Shown here piece after piece: positions 25,178 to 35,159 of a stretch of DNA of 52,188 nt. Positions within the stretch are counted from its first letter, which is position 1; each line of letters starts with the position of its first letter. This stretch comes from Virgibacillus proomii (GTDB lineage Bacteria; Bacillota; Bacilli; Bacillales; Amphibacillaceae). The stretch is taken from positions 1 to 52,188 of the forward strand of contig NZ_JAHLNO010000014.1 in NCBI RefSeq assembly GCF_018916875.1, written 5' to 3'. A program made the position numbers and the translations under genes. The notes below the pieces were generated by a model. The model was not told where the DNA came from. It saw only the letters and a program-made list of their open reading frames with translations, and made no database searches.

Positions 25178-26827
25178 ATGGCACTTTTACATGTTACTAT
25201 TGGGGAATTACTTGAAAAGCAAGTTGAGTTATACCCGGATCATGAAGCCGTCATCTACCCAGAATTAAACCTTCGAAAAACGTATAAAACCTTTAATGAC
25301 AGTGTAAATATAGCCGCAAAAGGATTGATGGCATTAGGAATTGAAAAAGGTGAACATGTTGCTATCTGGTCAGATAATAAACCGGAATGGCTGATTACGC
25401 AATTTGCAACCGGTAAAATGGGTGCTGTTTTAGTTACAGTAAATACAAACTATCAAGCTAGTGAATTACATTATTTATTAGAACAATCTGATGCAACTAC
25501 ATTAATATTGGCAGAAAGCTATAAAGGAACATCGTATATTGATATTATAAAGAAAATTTGTCCGGATCTGGAAACTTCCAAGCGAGAAAATCTTCAATTA
25601 AAAGCACTGCCTATGCTAAAAAAACTTATTGTTCTCAGTGACCAGACATACCCTTTTGCCTACAATTGGCGGGAGGTGCTTGATTTAGGGCAGGAGATAA
25701 GTGATAAAGCATTACAAACACGAAGATCAAATTTAGATGAGTATGAAGTAATTAATATGCAATACACATCTGGAACAACTGGATTTCCTAAAGGAGTTAT
25801 GCTAACTCATCATAACATTGTAAATAACGGAAAACAAATTGCCGATTGCATGAAACTGACCCATCAAGATAGACTTTGTATCCCGGTTCCATTTTTTCAT
25901 TGCTTCGGTTGTGTATTGGGGGTTTTAGCGGCTATTTCGAAAGGGGCAACAATGGTTTTATTAGAGCAATTTCATCCGGAAAAAGTTTTGGCAGCTGTGT
26001 CTTCAGAACAATGTACAGCACTGCATGGAGTACCGACGATGTTTATTGCTGAGCTAAATCATCCCAATTTTGATCAATATGATTTATCGAGTTTAAGAAC
26101 CGGAATTATGTCTGGTTCACCTTGTCCAACTGAAGTAATGACTAAAGTAATGGACAAAATGGGAGCAAAAGAAATCACAATCGCTTACGGCCAGACTGAG
26201 GCTTCTCCAGTAATTACCCAGACAAAAACCGATGATCCGATTGAACTCCGAGTGAACACGGTAGGGACACCACATCCAAACGTGGAAGTGAAAATTGTCA
26301 TTCCTGGAACGAACCAACAGCAAAAACCCGGCTTACCTGGCGAATTATTAACCCGCGGATATCTTGTAATGAGGGGATATTATAATAACTTCGAAGCGAC
26401 GAAAGAAGCAATTGATGAAGATGGGTGGCTTCACACCGGGGATTTAGCCATTATGCGGACAGATGGCTATTTGGAAATTACCGGTCGGATGAAGGATATG
26501 ATTATTCGTGGCGGAGAAAATATTTATCCGCGGGAAATTGAAGAATTTCTTTACCAGCATTCGAATATATTGGATGTACAAATTATAGGCGTACCTGATA
26601 AAAAATACGGTGAAGAAATTATGGCTTGGATTATTCCAAAAGAAAACAGCAATCTAACAGAAGAAGAAATCAGAGACTTTTGTAAAGGAAATATTTCTTG
26701 GCACAAAATACCGAGATACATTGAATTTGTAGAAGAATTCCCAATGACAGCAAGTGGTAAAATTCAAAAATATAAGTTGCGAGAAATGGCTCTGGAGCAG
26801 CTAGAGTATGAGGGAGGAAAACCATGA
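25178..26827 (+). CDS. yngI: AMP-forming acyl-CoA synthetase
   Basis: 549-residue ANL-superfamily ligase activating a carboxylic acid to its CoA ester. Core motifs are YTSGTTGFPKGVM (about 195-207), AYGQTEASP, GWLHTGDLAIM, and the hinge/C-terminal GRMKDMIIRGGENIYPREIE with catalytic Lys in TASGKIQK. The substrate cannot be read from the sequence. In this operon a short or branched fatty acid or acetoacetate-like acid is plausible. RBS AGGGGAGTG. It overlaps the next gene by 4 bp (ATGA). Confidence 0.93.
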   Translation: MALLHVTIGELLEKQVELYPDHEAVIYPELNLRKTYKTFNDSVNIAAKGLMALGIEKGEHVAIWSDNKPEWLITQFATGKMGAVLVTVNTNYQASELHYLLEQSDATTLILAESYKGTSYIDIIKKICPDLETSKRENLQLKALPMLKKLIVLSDQTYPFAYNWREVLDLGQEISDKALQTRRSNLDEYEVINMQYTSGTTGFPKGVMLTHHNIVNNGKQIADCMKLTHQDRLCIPVPFFHCFGCVLGVLAAISKGATMVLLEQFHPEKVLAAVSSEQCTALHGVPTMFIAELNHPNFDQYDLSSLRTGIMSGSPCPTEVMTKVMDKMGAKEITIAYGQTEASPVITQTKTDDPIELRVNTVGTPHPNVEVKIVIPGTNQQQKPGLPGELLTRGYLVMRGYYNNFEATKEAIDEDGWLHTGDLAIMRTDGYLEITGRMKDMIIRGGENIYPREIEEFLYQHSNILDVQIIGVPDKKYGEEIMAWIIPKENSNLTEEEIRDFCKGNISWHKIPRYIEFVEEFPMTASGKIQKYKLREMALEQLEYEGGKP

Positions 26828-28176
26828 TTTCTAAAATAGTAATTGCTAATCGGGGAGAGATTGCTGTACGGATCATTCGTACTTGTAAAAAGTTGAACAT
26901 AAAAACAGTAAGTGTCTATTCAGAAGCAGATAAACATGCACCGCATGTGAAGCTGGCGGATCAAAGTTATTGTATTGGACCTCCACGGGTTAATGAAAGT
27001 TATTTAAACGCAAATAGAATAATAGAAATAGCAAAACAAGCGAATGCAGAGGCCGTTCATCCAGGTTATGGGTTTTTAAGTGAAAGTGCGACATTTGCAG
27101 AACAATGTGAACAAGCAGGGATTCTATTTATTGGGCCATCCAGTAACGTTATTCGGCAAATGGGCAGCAAAATAGCTGCGAGAAAAGCGATGCAACAAGC
27201 CCGTGTCCCGATAGTTCCCGGAACCGAGGAAGCTGTCGCCTCCACCGAAGAAGCGATTAGGCTGGCAAATCAAATTGGTTATCCGGTGATGGTAAAAGCA
27301 TCTTCCGGTGGCGGCGGGATTGGAATGCAAACGGTTTATTCTGAAGCTGAACTAACGAAAGCATTTGAAAACAACGCAAAACGAGCTAAATCATTCTTTG
27401 GCGATGGATCCATGTTTATTGAAAAAAAGATAGAGAATGCACGGCATATTGAAATACAAGTACTAGCCGATCAGTTTGGTCATGTTGTCCATTTATTTGA
27501 AAGGGAATGTTCGATTCAACGAAGGAATCAGAAAGTTATCGAAGAAGCACCATCTCCATTTATTACCGAACAGACTAGAAAAGAGATGGGGGAAAAAGCT
27601 GTTCAAGCAGCCAAAGCTCTTCATTATACAAATGCCGGAACAATTGAATTTTTAGTGGATGAACAAGAGAACTTCTACTTTTTAGAAATGAACACTCGTA
27701 TTCAAGTAGAACACCCGATAACCGAAGAGATTACAGGTATTGATATTATTGAAAAACAAATTGACATTGCTAATGGGAAACCATTAACAATTGAACAACA
27801 TGATTTAAATATAAATGGTCATGCAATCGAAGCACGGATTTATGCAGAAGATCCACTGACATTTTTTCCATCACCCGGTCAGATTGAGGTATTTCACCCA
27901 CCATCAGGAGAGAAAATCAGAAATGAAGTGGGAGTAACGAATAATTATCTGGTTTCACCGTTTTACGATCCGATGATTGCCAAATTAATTGTCCATGGTG
28001 AAACGAGAGAGAAAGCAATTACCTTATTAAAACAAGCATTAGATCAATATGAGATTACGGGTATTAAGACTAATTTATCAATGCTTATGCAAGTAATTGA
28101 TCACGAACAGTTCAAGGCTGCAAATACAACAACAAACTTTATTGAAAGTTACTATCTACCAAAGAAAATCCATTAA
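26824..28176 (+). CDS. yngH: biotin carboxylase subunit of an acyl-CoA carboxylase
   Basis: 450 residues, ATP-grasp enzyme that carboxylates biotin. N-terminal IVIANRGEIAVRIIRTCKKL, the Gly-rich loop KASSGGGGIGMQ, and the catalytic region FLEMNTRIQVEHPITEEITG are complete. With the biotinyl protein and the carboxyltransferase downstream it makes a full carboxylase. This arrangement resembles methylcrotonyl-CoA carboxylase in leucine breakdown. The housekeeping acetyl-CoA carboxylase AccC is the alternative but unlikely in this context. Confidence 0.94.
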   Translation: MISKIVIANRGEIAVRIIRTCKKLNIKTVSVYSEADKHAPHVKLADQSYCIGPPRVNESYLNANRIIEIAKQANAEAVHPGYGFLSESATFAEQCEQAGILFIGPSSNVIRQMGSKIAARKAMQQARVPIVPGTEEAVASTEEAIRLANQIGYPVMVKASSGGGGIGMQTVYSEAELTKAFENNAKRAKSFFGDGSMFIEKKIENARHIEIQVLADQFGHVVHLFERECSIQRRNQKVIEEAPSPFITEQTRKEMGEKAVQAAKALHYTNAGTIEFLVDEQENFYFLEMNTRIQVEHPITEEITGIDIIEKQIDIANGKPLTIEQHDLNINGHAIEARIYAEDPLTFFPSPGQIEVFHPPSGEKIRNEVGVTNNYLVSPFYDPMIAKLIVHGETREKAITLLKQALDQYEITGIKTNLSMLMQVIDHEQFKAANTTTNFIESYYLPKKIH

Positions 28177-28195
28177 AAACAAGGAGGAAATGAAT

Positions 28196-28405
28196 ATGGA
28201 AATAAAAGCAACGATGGCAGGAAGTGTTTGGAAGAAAACCGTAGAGCCGGGTGAAGCAGTAGAAGAAGGGCAGGATGTTGTTATCTTGGAATCAATGAAA
28301 ATGGAAATCCCAATTGTAGCGGAATCCAGTGGTATAGTAAAGGAATTTAGGGTTAACGAAGGCGATTTTGTTAATGAAGGCGATACGATTGCAATTATTG
28401 AATAA
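28196..28405 (+). CDS. yngHB: biotinyl carrier protein of the acyl-CoA carboxylase
   Basis: 69-residue stand-alone biotinyl domain. The biotinylated residue is Lys35 in ESMKMEIP. The start ATG at 28196 lies 8 bases after AAGGAGG. An ATG at 28190 is too close to that site and a longer frame from 28097 overlaps yngH. It carries carboxybiotin between the YngH and YngE homologues. Confidence 0.94.
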   Translation: MEIKATMAGSVWKKTVEPGEAVEEGQDVVILESMKMEIPIVAESSGIVKEFRVNEGDFVNEGDTIAIIE

Positions 28406-28494
28406 CTTTTAAGAACCAATTTTTCCCATAAGTATACATCATTAAATGCGGAAAAACAATATTTAAATTTTATATATACAAGGGGGGCAGATTT

Positions 28495-29274
28495 GTGGGA
28501 AGGTTCGTTGAATTAGAAGTAACCGATTCTATTGCAATTGTTAAGCTAAACAGGCCAGAAGCTGCCAATGCTATGTCACAAGCCCTACTTGAAGACTTAC
28601 GCACGACTATAAAAACAGTTGAACACAAAGAAAGCATTACCTGTACCATCATTACTGGAAGCGGTGAAAAAGCCTTTTGTGCCGGAGCAGATTTAAAAGA
28701 ACGCGCTGGAATGAATGAACAGGAAGTAATCGCAGCTGTAGCGTTTATTAGTGAGACCGTAACGATGGTAGAAAACATGTGTATGCCTGTTATTGCAGCT
28801 TTAAATGGAGTGGCTTTTGGCGGTGGACTTGAGTTGGCACTTGCTTGTGATATTCGCATAGCAGCAAATCATAGTCAACTAGGATTGACAGAGACTTCCT
28901 TAGCCATTATTCCTGGGGCAGGAGGGACACAACGCCTACCGCGTTTAATTGGAATAGGGCAGGCTAAACGCCTTATATATAGTGCCGCACGAATAACAGC
29001 AAATAAAGCATTAGCAATTGGACTGGTAGAAGAAGCGGTGGAAGCAAAGGATTTAATGGAAACTGCTCGTGAGTTAGCAGAAATGATCGCAAAAAACGGT
29101 CCTGTTGCGTTAAAACAAGCGAAGACAGCGATAAATAAAGGGTTAGAAACAGATTTAGCAACGGGATTAATTATTGAACAACTCGCCTATCAACAAACAA
29201 TTCCAACAAATGACAGGTTAGAAGGGTTACGAGCCTTTCGCGAAAAACGAACACCGAATTATCATGGAAATTAA
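28495..29274 (+). CDS. yngF: enoyl-CoA hydratase/isomerase, methylglutaconyl-CoA hydratase-like
   Basis: 259-residue crotonase-fold enzyme. The oxyanion-hole stretch IAALNGVAFGGGLELALACD and the catalytic-Glu region LTETSLAIIPGAGGTQRLPR match hydratases of the AUH / YngF type that hydrate methylglutaconyl-CoA. GTG start 7 bases after AGGGGGG. In B. subtilis the HMG-CoA lyase gene yngG precedes it. Here that interval is only 89 non-coding bases. Confidence 0.92.
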   Translation: MGRFVELEVTDSIAIVKLNRPEAANAMSQALLEDLRTTIKTVEHKESITCTIITGSGEKAFCAGADLKERAGMNEQEVIAAVAFISETVTMVENMCMPVIAALNGVAFGGGLELALACDIRIAANHSQLGLTETSLAIIPGAGGTQRLPRLIGIGQAKRLIYSAARITANKALAIGLVEEAVEAKDLMETARELAEMIAKNGPVALKQAKTAINKGLETDLATGLIIEQLAYQQTIPTNDRLEGLRAFREKRTPNYHGN

Positions 29275-29292
29275 AACGGGAGGCTAGTTATA

Positions 29293-30822
29293 ATGGCTTA
29301 TATGAATGTGTTTCATGAACATGTAGAAAAAATTGAACAAGGTGGAAAGGAAAAATATCATCAAAAAAATATAGAAAAAGGCAAGCTGTTTGTCCGTGAA
29401 AGATTACAACGATTATTTGATGACAATATCGAAATAGAAGATGCTTTTTTTGCCAACTGTTTAAATGGAGATTTACCTGCAGATGGTGTGGTAACCGGTA
29501 TTGGCAAAATAAATGGGCAATCGGTCTGTGTCATGGCGAATGATTCGACTGTAAAAGCAGGGTCTTGGGGAAAACGGACGGTGGAAAAAATAGTACGAAT
29601 CCAAGAGACGGCAATGAAATTAGAGATACCAATGATCTACTTAGTCGATTCTGCCGGCGCAAGAATTACCGATCAAGTGGAAATGTTCCCGGGCAGAAGA
29701 GGAGCAGGGAGAATTTTTCATAATCAAATAAAATTATCCGGTCGTGTACCGCAAGTATGTTTATTATTTGGTCCATCAGCTGCTGGCGGGGCGTATATTC
29801 CGGCTTTTTGCGATATCGTTATTATGGTGGACGGGAATGCCTCCATGTATTTAGGTTCTCCACGCATGGCAGAGAAAGTCATTGGAGAAAAGGTGAGTCT
29901 GGAGGAAATGGGTGGTGCAAGAATGCACTGCTCTGTATCCGGTGTTGGCGATGTTTTAGTAAAAACAGAAGAAGAAGCAATCGCCTATACCCAAGCATAT
30001 TTGAGCTATTTTCCGGCTAATTTCAGACAAAAACCACCAGTAAGAGAAGCGAAAACGGTTAAGCAATTGAAAAAAAGCATTACCGATTTAATTCCAGAAA
30101 ACCAAAATGCAGCCTTTAATATGTATGATCTAATGGATCGGTTGATTGATGAGGATAGCTTTTGTGAAATAAAGAAGAAATTCGCTCCTGAGCTGATCAC
30201 CGGTTTAGCAAGAATTAACGGCCGCTCCATTGGAATCATTGCTAATCAACCGCGCATGAAAGGAGGCGTCTTATTCCCGGATTCTGCAGATAAAGCGGCT
30301 AAATTTATCCAGCTTTGTGATGCATTCAATATCCCTTTACTGTTTTTAGTTGATGTCCCTGGGTTTATGATTGGGACGAAAGTAGAACGTGCGGGAATTA
30401 TTCGTCATGGTGCAAAGATGCTTGCAACCATGAGCGAAGCAACGGTTCCAAAAATCTCTGTCATTGTCCGTAAAGCTTATGGAGCAGGGCTTTATGCGAT
30501 GGCAGGACCAGCCTTTGAACCGGATTGCTGTTTGGCATTACCAACCGCACAAATTGCGGTAATGGGACCTGAAGCAGCTGTTAATGCTGTATATGCTAAT
30601 AAAATTCAGGAATTATCAGAGAAAGAACGAGTTACCTTTATTAAAGAAAAGCAGGAAGAATATAAAGAAGATATTGATATTTATCGGTTAGCTTCAGAAA
30701 TGGTAGTGGATGCCATCATTGATCCGGAAAAACTACGAGATGAATTAATTAGCCGTTATGAGTTATATGATTCCAAACATGTTACGTTTACAGAAAGAAA
30801 GCATGGGGTCTATCCCGTATAA
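29293..30822 (+). CDS. yngE: acyl-CoA carboxyltransferase subunit
   Basis: 509 residues with both halves (beta and alpha carboxyltransferase crotonase folds) in one chain. SAGARITDQVEMFPGRRGAG, FGPSAAGGAYIPAFCD and the second oxyanion region VRKAYGAGLYAMAGPAFEPD are present. It transfers CO2 from carboxybiotin to an acyl-CoA such as methylcrotonyl-CoA. Propionyl-CoA is possible. Last gene of the operon. A strong terminator follows 7 bp after the stop. Confidence 0.94.
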   Translation: MAYMNVFHEHVEKIEQGGKEKYHQKNIEKGKLFVRERLQRLFDDNIEIEDAFFANCLNGDLPADGVVTGIGKINGQSVCVMANDSTVKAGSWGKRTVEKIVRIQETAMKLEIPMIYLVDSAGARITDQVEMFPGRRGAGRIFHNQIKLSGRVPQVCLLFGPSAAGGAYIPAFCDIVIMVDGNASMYLGSPRMAEKVIGEKVSLEEMGGARMHCSVSGVGDVLVKTEEEAIAYTQAYLSYFPANFRQKPPVREAKTVKQLKKSITDLIPENQNAAFNMYDLMDRLIDEDSFCEIKKKFAPELITGLARINGRSIGIIANQPRMKGGVLFPDSADKAAKFIQLCDAFNIPLLFLVDVPGFMIGTKVERAGIIRHGAKMLATMSEATVPKISVIVRKAYGAGLYAMAGPAFEPDCCLALPTAQIAVMGPEAAVNAVYANKIQELSEKERVTFIKEKQEEYKEDIDIYRLASEMVVDAIIDPEKLRDELISRYELYDSKHVTFTERKHGVYPV

Positions 30823-30829
30823 ATAATTT

Positions 30830-30880
30830 ACTTACCCACAAAACCTTGGTTGACTAAGGTTTTGTGGGTAAGTTTGTTTT
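30830..30880 (+). terminator. intrinsic terminator of the acyl-CoA operon
   Basis: An 18-base stem from ACTTACCCACAAAACCTT (30830-30847) pairs perfectly with AAGGTTTTGTGGGTAAGT around 8 bases, followed by TTGTTTT. Confidence 0.95.
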
Positions 30881-30980
30881 ACGAGTAGTGACTTCCTTAT
30901 CATTAAAGAAATTGTTCGGAGAAGTTTTGACACTAATCGTAATTTCTTTCTTATTATTGCTACAACCTGAAATAGGATGA
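30880..30980 (-). pseudogene. possible lipoprotein N-terminal scrap
   Basis: On the minus strand a frame reads ISGCSNNKKEITISVKTSPN then NFFNDKEVT, which looks like a lipobox cysteine followed by a mature lipoprotein start. The signal peptide upstream is broken by stops and the downstream part ends at the terminator of the yng operon. It may be a leftover of a lost gene. The evidence is thin. Confidence 0.25.
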
Positions 30981-31232
30981 AGATAATGACTATCGTTTCA
31001 TATGTTATTCCTCTCAGGTTTGTGTTTTTCTAGATAATCGGGAACCCTTTTGGATTAACGATCATGCTGGACATTTTTTGTATAACGATTTTTATTTACA
31101 ATAATATTATTATGTGAACTAATACAAGATAATTTAATTTCATTCCATTACATGATATTCTTTACAGAGAAAATATTTTGAAAGGGTAGTAAGATCGTTC
31201 GCTTTTTTGAAATGTTAGATAGAGGAGTTTAT

Positions 31233-31415
31233 CCCACATCTAACTGGCAGTAAGAAACCCCCACCTCGGGGAGTAAGAGGGATCGAAGAAGTCTAGGTGG
31301 GGGATAACTGCCAATAAATGTCCGATTGGTTCAAGGGCCTTTAGGTCATCCCTTGCGGTACTAACCATGAGTGGGGGATGAAAGAAAGCCCCCACTCATG
31401 GAAGTTTCACTTTAT
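31233..31415 (+). repeat. Repeat family A, copy A7 (long form, compensated stems)
   Basis: 183-bp copy, TTTAT at 31228-31232 and 31411-31415. The core (CGATTGGTTCAAGGGCCTTT and CCCTT) matches A1 and A3, but both stems differ and still pair. Left: TGGCAGT...CCCCCACCT with AGGTGGGGG...ACTGCCA. Right: CCATGAGTGGGGG with CCCCCACTCATGG. It lies about 75 bp upstream of dynA. Confidence 0.88.
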
Positions 31416-31491
31416 AAGATTGTTAGAGCTATGTAGCATTAAACAGAGTTATCCCGTATAATAAACGCTAGTAGTAATAATAGGGGGATGC

Positions 31492-34400
31492 GTGAGAAGT
31501 ATGGGGAGCACAACAACAATCAGTTCCGTGCCTATGATGCTTGAGAAAATAGCATTTGTATATCAAAAAATGCTAGACCATCAAGATCAGGTAAACGCGG
31601 AGAAAATGCTGGATTTATATAAAAAATACAAAGAACAGGAGTTGATGATCTGTTTTGCCGGACATTTTTCTGCCGGTAAATCAACCATGATTAATACATT
31701 ATTGGATCATGATATTTTACCAAATAGTCCTATTCCAACGAGCGCCAACATTGTTAAAATCACATCCGGAGGTGGATATGTCCGCGTATATTTTAAAGAT
31801 CAAGAACCGGAAGAGTATGCTGAACCAGTGGATGTAGAGCTAATCAAGCAATATTCCATGGATAAAGATAAAATCATCAAACTCGAAATTAGTACATCGA
31901 CAAAGTTATTGCCTAGAGGAACTGCTTTTGTCGATACACCGGGTATTGATGCAGCTGATGATGCAGATCGATTAATGACAGAAGCATCTCTCCATCTTAT
32001 GGATGCTCTTTTTTATGTTATGGATTATAATCATGTCCAATCAGAAGTTAATTTACAATTTTTAAAAGATGTACAAGATAAATCGATCCCTTTTTACATC
32101 ATTATTAATCAAATTGATAAGCATGTCGAGGAAGAATTGTCTTTTTCAGATTTTGAAGATAGTATCAAACAGACGTTAGCATTATGGGAGATCGAACCTG
32201 AACAAATTTTTTATACTTCCTTATACGAACCTAATTTGGAAAAGAATCAATTAAATGACATAAAGGAAACTTTAAATAACCTATTAACAACTAGGAAGTC
32301 TGAGTTATTAAGTAGTGATCATACGCTTCAAGAGGTTATAAAGCAGCATGATTCCTTTCTTGGCGTACAATATGAAGAGAAGCTCGAAGCTTATCGCATT
32401 CCAACTGAAGAACGGGAAAAATTAGCTGAAATAAAGACAAAACAGACAGAACTCCAAGAGATGGATAGACAAGAAAAGAAACTAAAGACCGATTTTCAAG
32501 CTATTTTACAGCAAACTTTAAAAAATGCTTATCTGATGCCAGCAACATTAAGAGATAAAGCGGCAGCATTTTTAGAATCTCATAAGAGCGATTTTAAAAT
32601 AGGGTTGCTTGGTGCAAAGAAAAAAACAGAAGAAGAACGAAGAAAGCGCACACATGATTTTTTAGCCGATTTACAGCAAACAGTTGAAGCTACAATGCAA
32701 TGGAAGCTCCGGGATAAATGGCAGCAATTGTTTAAGGAAAATAAAGTGGATGATATACACATACGAGACTACATCCAGGATTTTTCCATTATCGTAGATC
32801 AACAAGATATTATAGAAGTGATCAAACAAGGCGCTACTGTTAGTGGAGACTATATCCTTTATTATACAAATGATCTTGCTCAAGCTATAAAAACAAAGGC
32901 AAAGCGATCTGCAAATACGTTATGGGCAAAAATTGAAACGTATTTACAAAAACGAAATCAGCCGATCCGGACCAATTTGTTAGGTCAATTAACAGAGCTC
33001 AAAGAAATACAAAAAACGTTAAATCGCTATGATCAATTAAAGGATGAGCTGGATAAAAAGCAAGCAGCCATTAGACAAACAAATAACGCAGCCCATTCAC
33101 TAAAAGAAGCAGCAATCGTACTGATGGAAGAAGCTTTGCAAAACCAGCACAACCGAATAAAACAAATAGCGCAGCCTAAGAGAATAACAATAGCAAATAA
33201 TCTAGAAAATATGCCGCTTTCTAATGACAAGAAAGTTACTTCTTCAAATGAAACAAAACATCATGCTAATACGATAGAAATGACGATTAATTCCATAGAA
33301 AAAACAATGCAAATCGTTGATCAATTGCCTGGATTTCAATCATTGATGCATGATTTACAAAGGAAAAAGCAACGATTAAAAAATCGTATATACACAATAG
33401 CATTATTCGGCGCATTTAGCGCCGGAAAATCTTCGTTTGCCAATGCATTGATGGGAGAAGGCGTACTGCCAGTATCACCAAACCCGACAACAGCAACGGT
33501 AAATCGAATCAATCCTGTCGATCATGATCATCAGCATGGTACAATTATCGTCAAAGTTAAATCTCATGAGAGATTGGTAGATGAGCTTACCACAATTACA
33601 AAGAAATTCTCTCCCGCATTTTCTAATCTTGATGATTTAATCAGTTGGATAAAACAGGAAAAAATATATCGTAATGAATCCTTGGCAAACACATACCAGT
33701 CGTATCTAAAAGCAGTTATAAATGGCTATAAATCTATAAGGCCGAACATCAGTCATACGATTACCTTGGCTTTAGACGACTTTCCAGCTTATGTAACTGA
33801 TGAAACAAAAGCTTGCTTTTTAGAGACAATTGATCTGTATTACGATTGTGAATTGACTCGTCAAGGGATCCGTCTTGTGGACACTCCAGGTGCAGACTCA
33901 GTTAATGCTCGGCATACAGATGTTGCTTTTGATTATATTAAACATGCTGATGCAATTCTCTATGTTACGTATTATAATCATGCATTGAATCGGGCTGACA
34001 AAGACTTTTTAATGCAATTAAGCAGAGTAAAGGACTCTTTTCAATTAGATAAAATGTTCTTTATTGTTAATGCTGCTGATTTAGCAAAAGATGAAAGAGA
34101 ACTAACACTCGTTAAGGATTATGTACAGGAACAATTATTACAGTTAGCTATACGTTTTCCGCGATTATATCCTGTCTCAAGCAGAAATGCACTCGTAAAT
34201 AAACAAAAACATCAACATTTGGATACCTTAATGGCTAAATTTGAAACTGAATTTTATCAATTTATTCATGAGGATTTAACTAAGTTAATGGTAGCTTCCG
34301 TTTTCCGTGATATGGAGCGAATGGAGCAGCAACTGAAGCAATTTATTGCTTCACAGAAATTGGATCAACAAGAGAAAGAAGTATTTAAGAAGTCCATCCT

Positions 34401-35157
34401 AGCTAAACAAAGCGAATTACAGCAAGTTATTGATGATCTAGATTCAGCACCGTATTTGAATCAAATCAAGCAAAAAATTGAAAAACAGCTGTATTATGTA
34501 TTAGAGCGATTAGCTATTCGCTTCCATGATATGTTTAAAGAAACATTCAACCCTGCTACGATCACAGAAAACGGGAGGCAAGCAAGAAAGCAGCTTTGGG
34601 ATTGCTTGGAAGACCTTATTACCTATTACCAAACAGAACTAATCAGAGAATTACAAGCAGTTTCTCTACGGATGGAAGCATTTATCCACGATATAATGAT
34701 AGATGCGTACAAAGAGATGGAAAGACAAAGTAAACAAATTGATACTTCGTTTTTATTTGCTGAAGCAGAAATAAAAGAGTTAGCATCACCAATTTTTTCA
34801 GAAGCATTTCAAGATATGGATAAAAAATCATTTGATCGAATCATAAATATGTTTAAAAATACAAAAGCTTTCTTTGAGAAAAACGAAAAAGAGCAAATGA
34901 AAAACGCAATTTATACAGTACTTCAACCATTTGTACTACAATATATGGAAACCAATGAACAAAGCTTGGGAAATTTTTATAAAGCACAATCTCAGGACAT
35001 GATCGATTATCTTCGGGAGAATGTGACGGAACAATTGCAAAACCATATCCAACGGAGTTTAGCGATGATGACTTCTACTATATCTGTGGACGAATTAATA
35101 AGCAAACAACAAGAAATAAGAGAAATTATTGCAAATAGTAGATTGAAAGAAGGATAA
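31492..35157 (+). CDS. dynA: double dynamin-like GTPase DynA
   Basis: 1221 residues formed of two fused dynamin units, as in B. subtilis DynA (YpbR, about 1190). Unit 1: P-loop GHFSAGKST (57-65), DTPG (149-152), NQID (207-210). Unit 2: P-loop GAFSAGKSS (about 640), DTPG (about 797), NAAD. Long helical stalks follow each. These GTPases tether and fuse membranes without nucleotide dependence for tethering and protect against membrane damage and phage. The GTG at 31492 follows AGGGGG by 4 bases. An ATG three codons later is possible. It is 2 bp from ypcP, the usual neighbour. Confidence 0.95.
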   Translation: MRSMGSTTTISSVPMMLEKIAFVYQKMLDHQDQVNAEKMLDLYKKYKEQELMICFAGHFSAGKSTMINTLLDHDILPNSPIPTSANIVKITSGGGYVRVYFKDQEPEEYAEPVDVELIKQYSMDKDKIIKLEISTSTKLLPRGTAFVDTPGIDAADDADRLMTEASLHLMDALFYVMDYNHVQSEVNLQFLKDVQDKSIPFYIIINQIDKHVEEELSFSDFEDSIKQTLALWEIEPEQIFYTSLYEPNLEKNQLNDIKETLNNLLTTRKSELLSSDHTLQEVIKQHDSFLGVQYEEKLEAYRIPTEEREKLAEIKTKQTELQEMDRQEKKLKTDFQAILQQTLKNAYLMPATLRDKAAAFLESHKSDFKIGLLGAKKKTEEERRKRTHDFLADLQQTVEATMQWKLRDKWQQLFKENKVDDIHIRDYIQDFSIIVDQQDIIEVIKQGATVSGDYILYYTNDLAQAIKTKAKRSANTLWAKIETYLQKRNQPIRTNLLGQLTELKEIQKTLNRYDQLKDELDKKQAAIRQTNNAAHSLKEAAIVLMEEALQNQHNRIKQIAQPKRITIANNLENMPLSNDKKVTSSNETKHHANTIEMTINSIEKTMQIVDQLPGFQSLMHDLQRKKQRLKNRIYTIALFGAFSAGKSSFANALMGEGVLPVSPNPTTATVNRINPVDHDHQHGTIIVKVKSHERLVDELTTITKKFSPAFSNLDDLISWIKQEKIYRNESLANTYQSYLKAVINGYKSIRPNISHTITLALDDFPAYVTDETKACFLETIDLYYDCELTRQGIRLVDTPGADSVNARHTDVAFDYIKHADAILYVTYYNHALNRADKDFLMQLSRVKDSFQLDKMFFIVNAADLAKDERELTLVKDYVQEQLLQLAIRFPRLYPVSSRNALVNKQKHQHLDTLMAKFETEFYQFIHEDLTKLMVASVFRDMERMEQQLKQFIASQKLDQQEKEVFKKSILAKQSELQQVIDDLDSAPYLNQIKQKIEKQLYYVLERLAIRFHDMFKETFNPATITENGRQARKQLWDCLEDLITYYQTELIRELQAVSLRMEAFIHDIMIDAYKEMERQSKQIDTSFLFAEAEIKELASPIFSEAFQDMDKKSFDRIINMFKNTKAFFEKNEKEQMKNAIYTVLQPFVLQYMETNEQSLGNFYKAQSQDMIDYLRENVTEQLQNHIQRSLAMMTSTISVDELISKQQEIREIIANSRLKEG

Positions 35158-35159
35158 AC

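Noticed and set aside
31448..31459. TTATCCCGTAT before dynA, like the left end of family A
   Set aside because: Only 11 bases match and no other part of the element follows.
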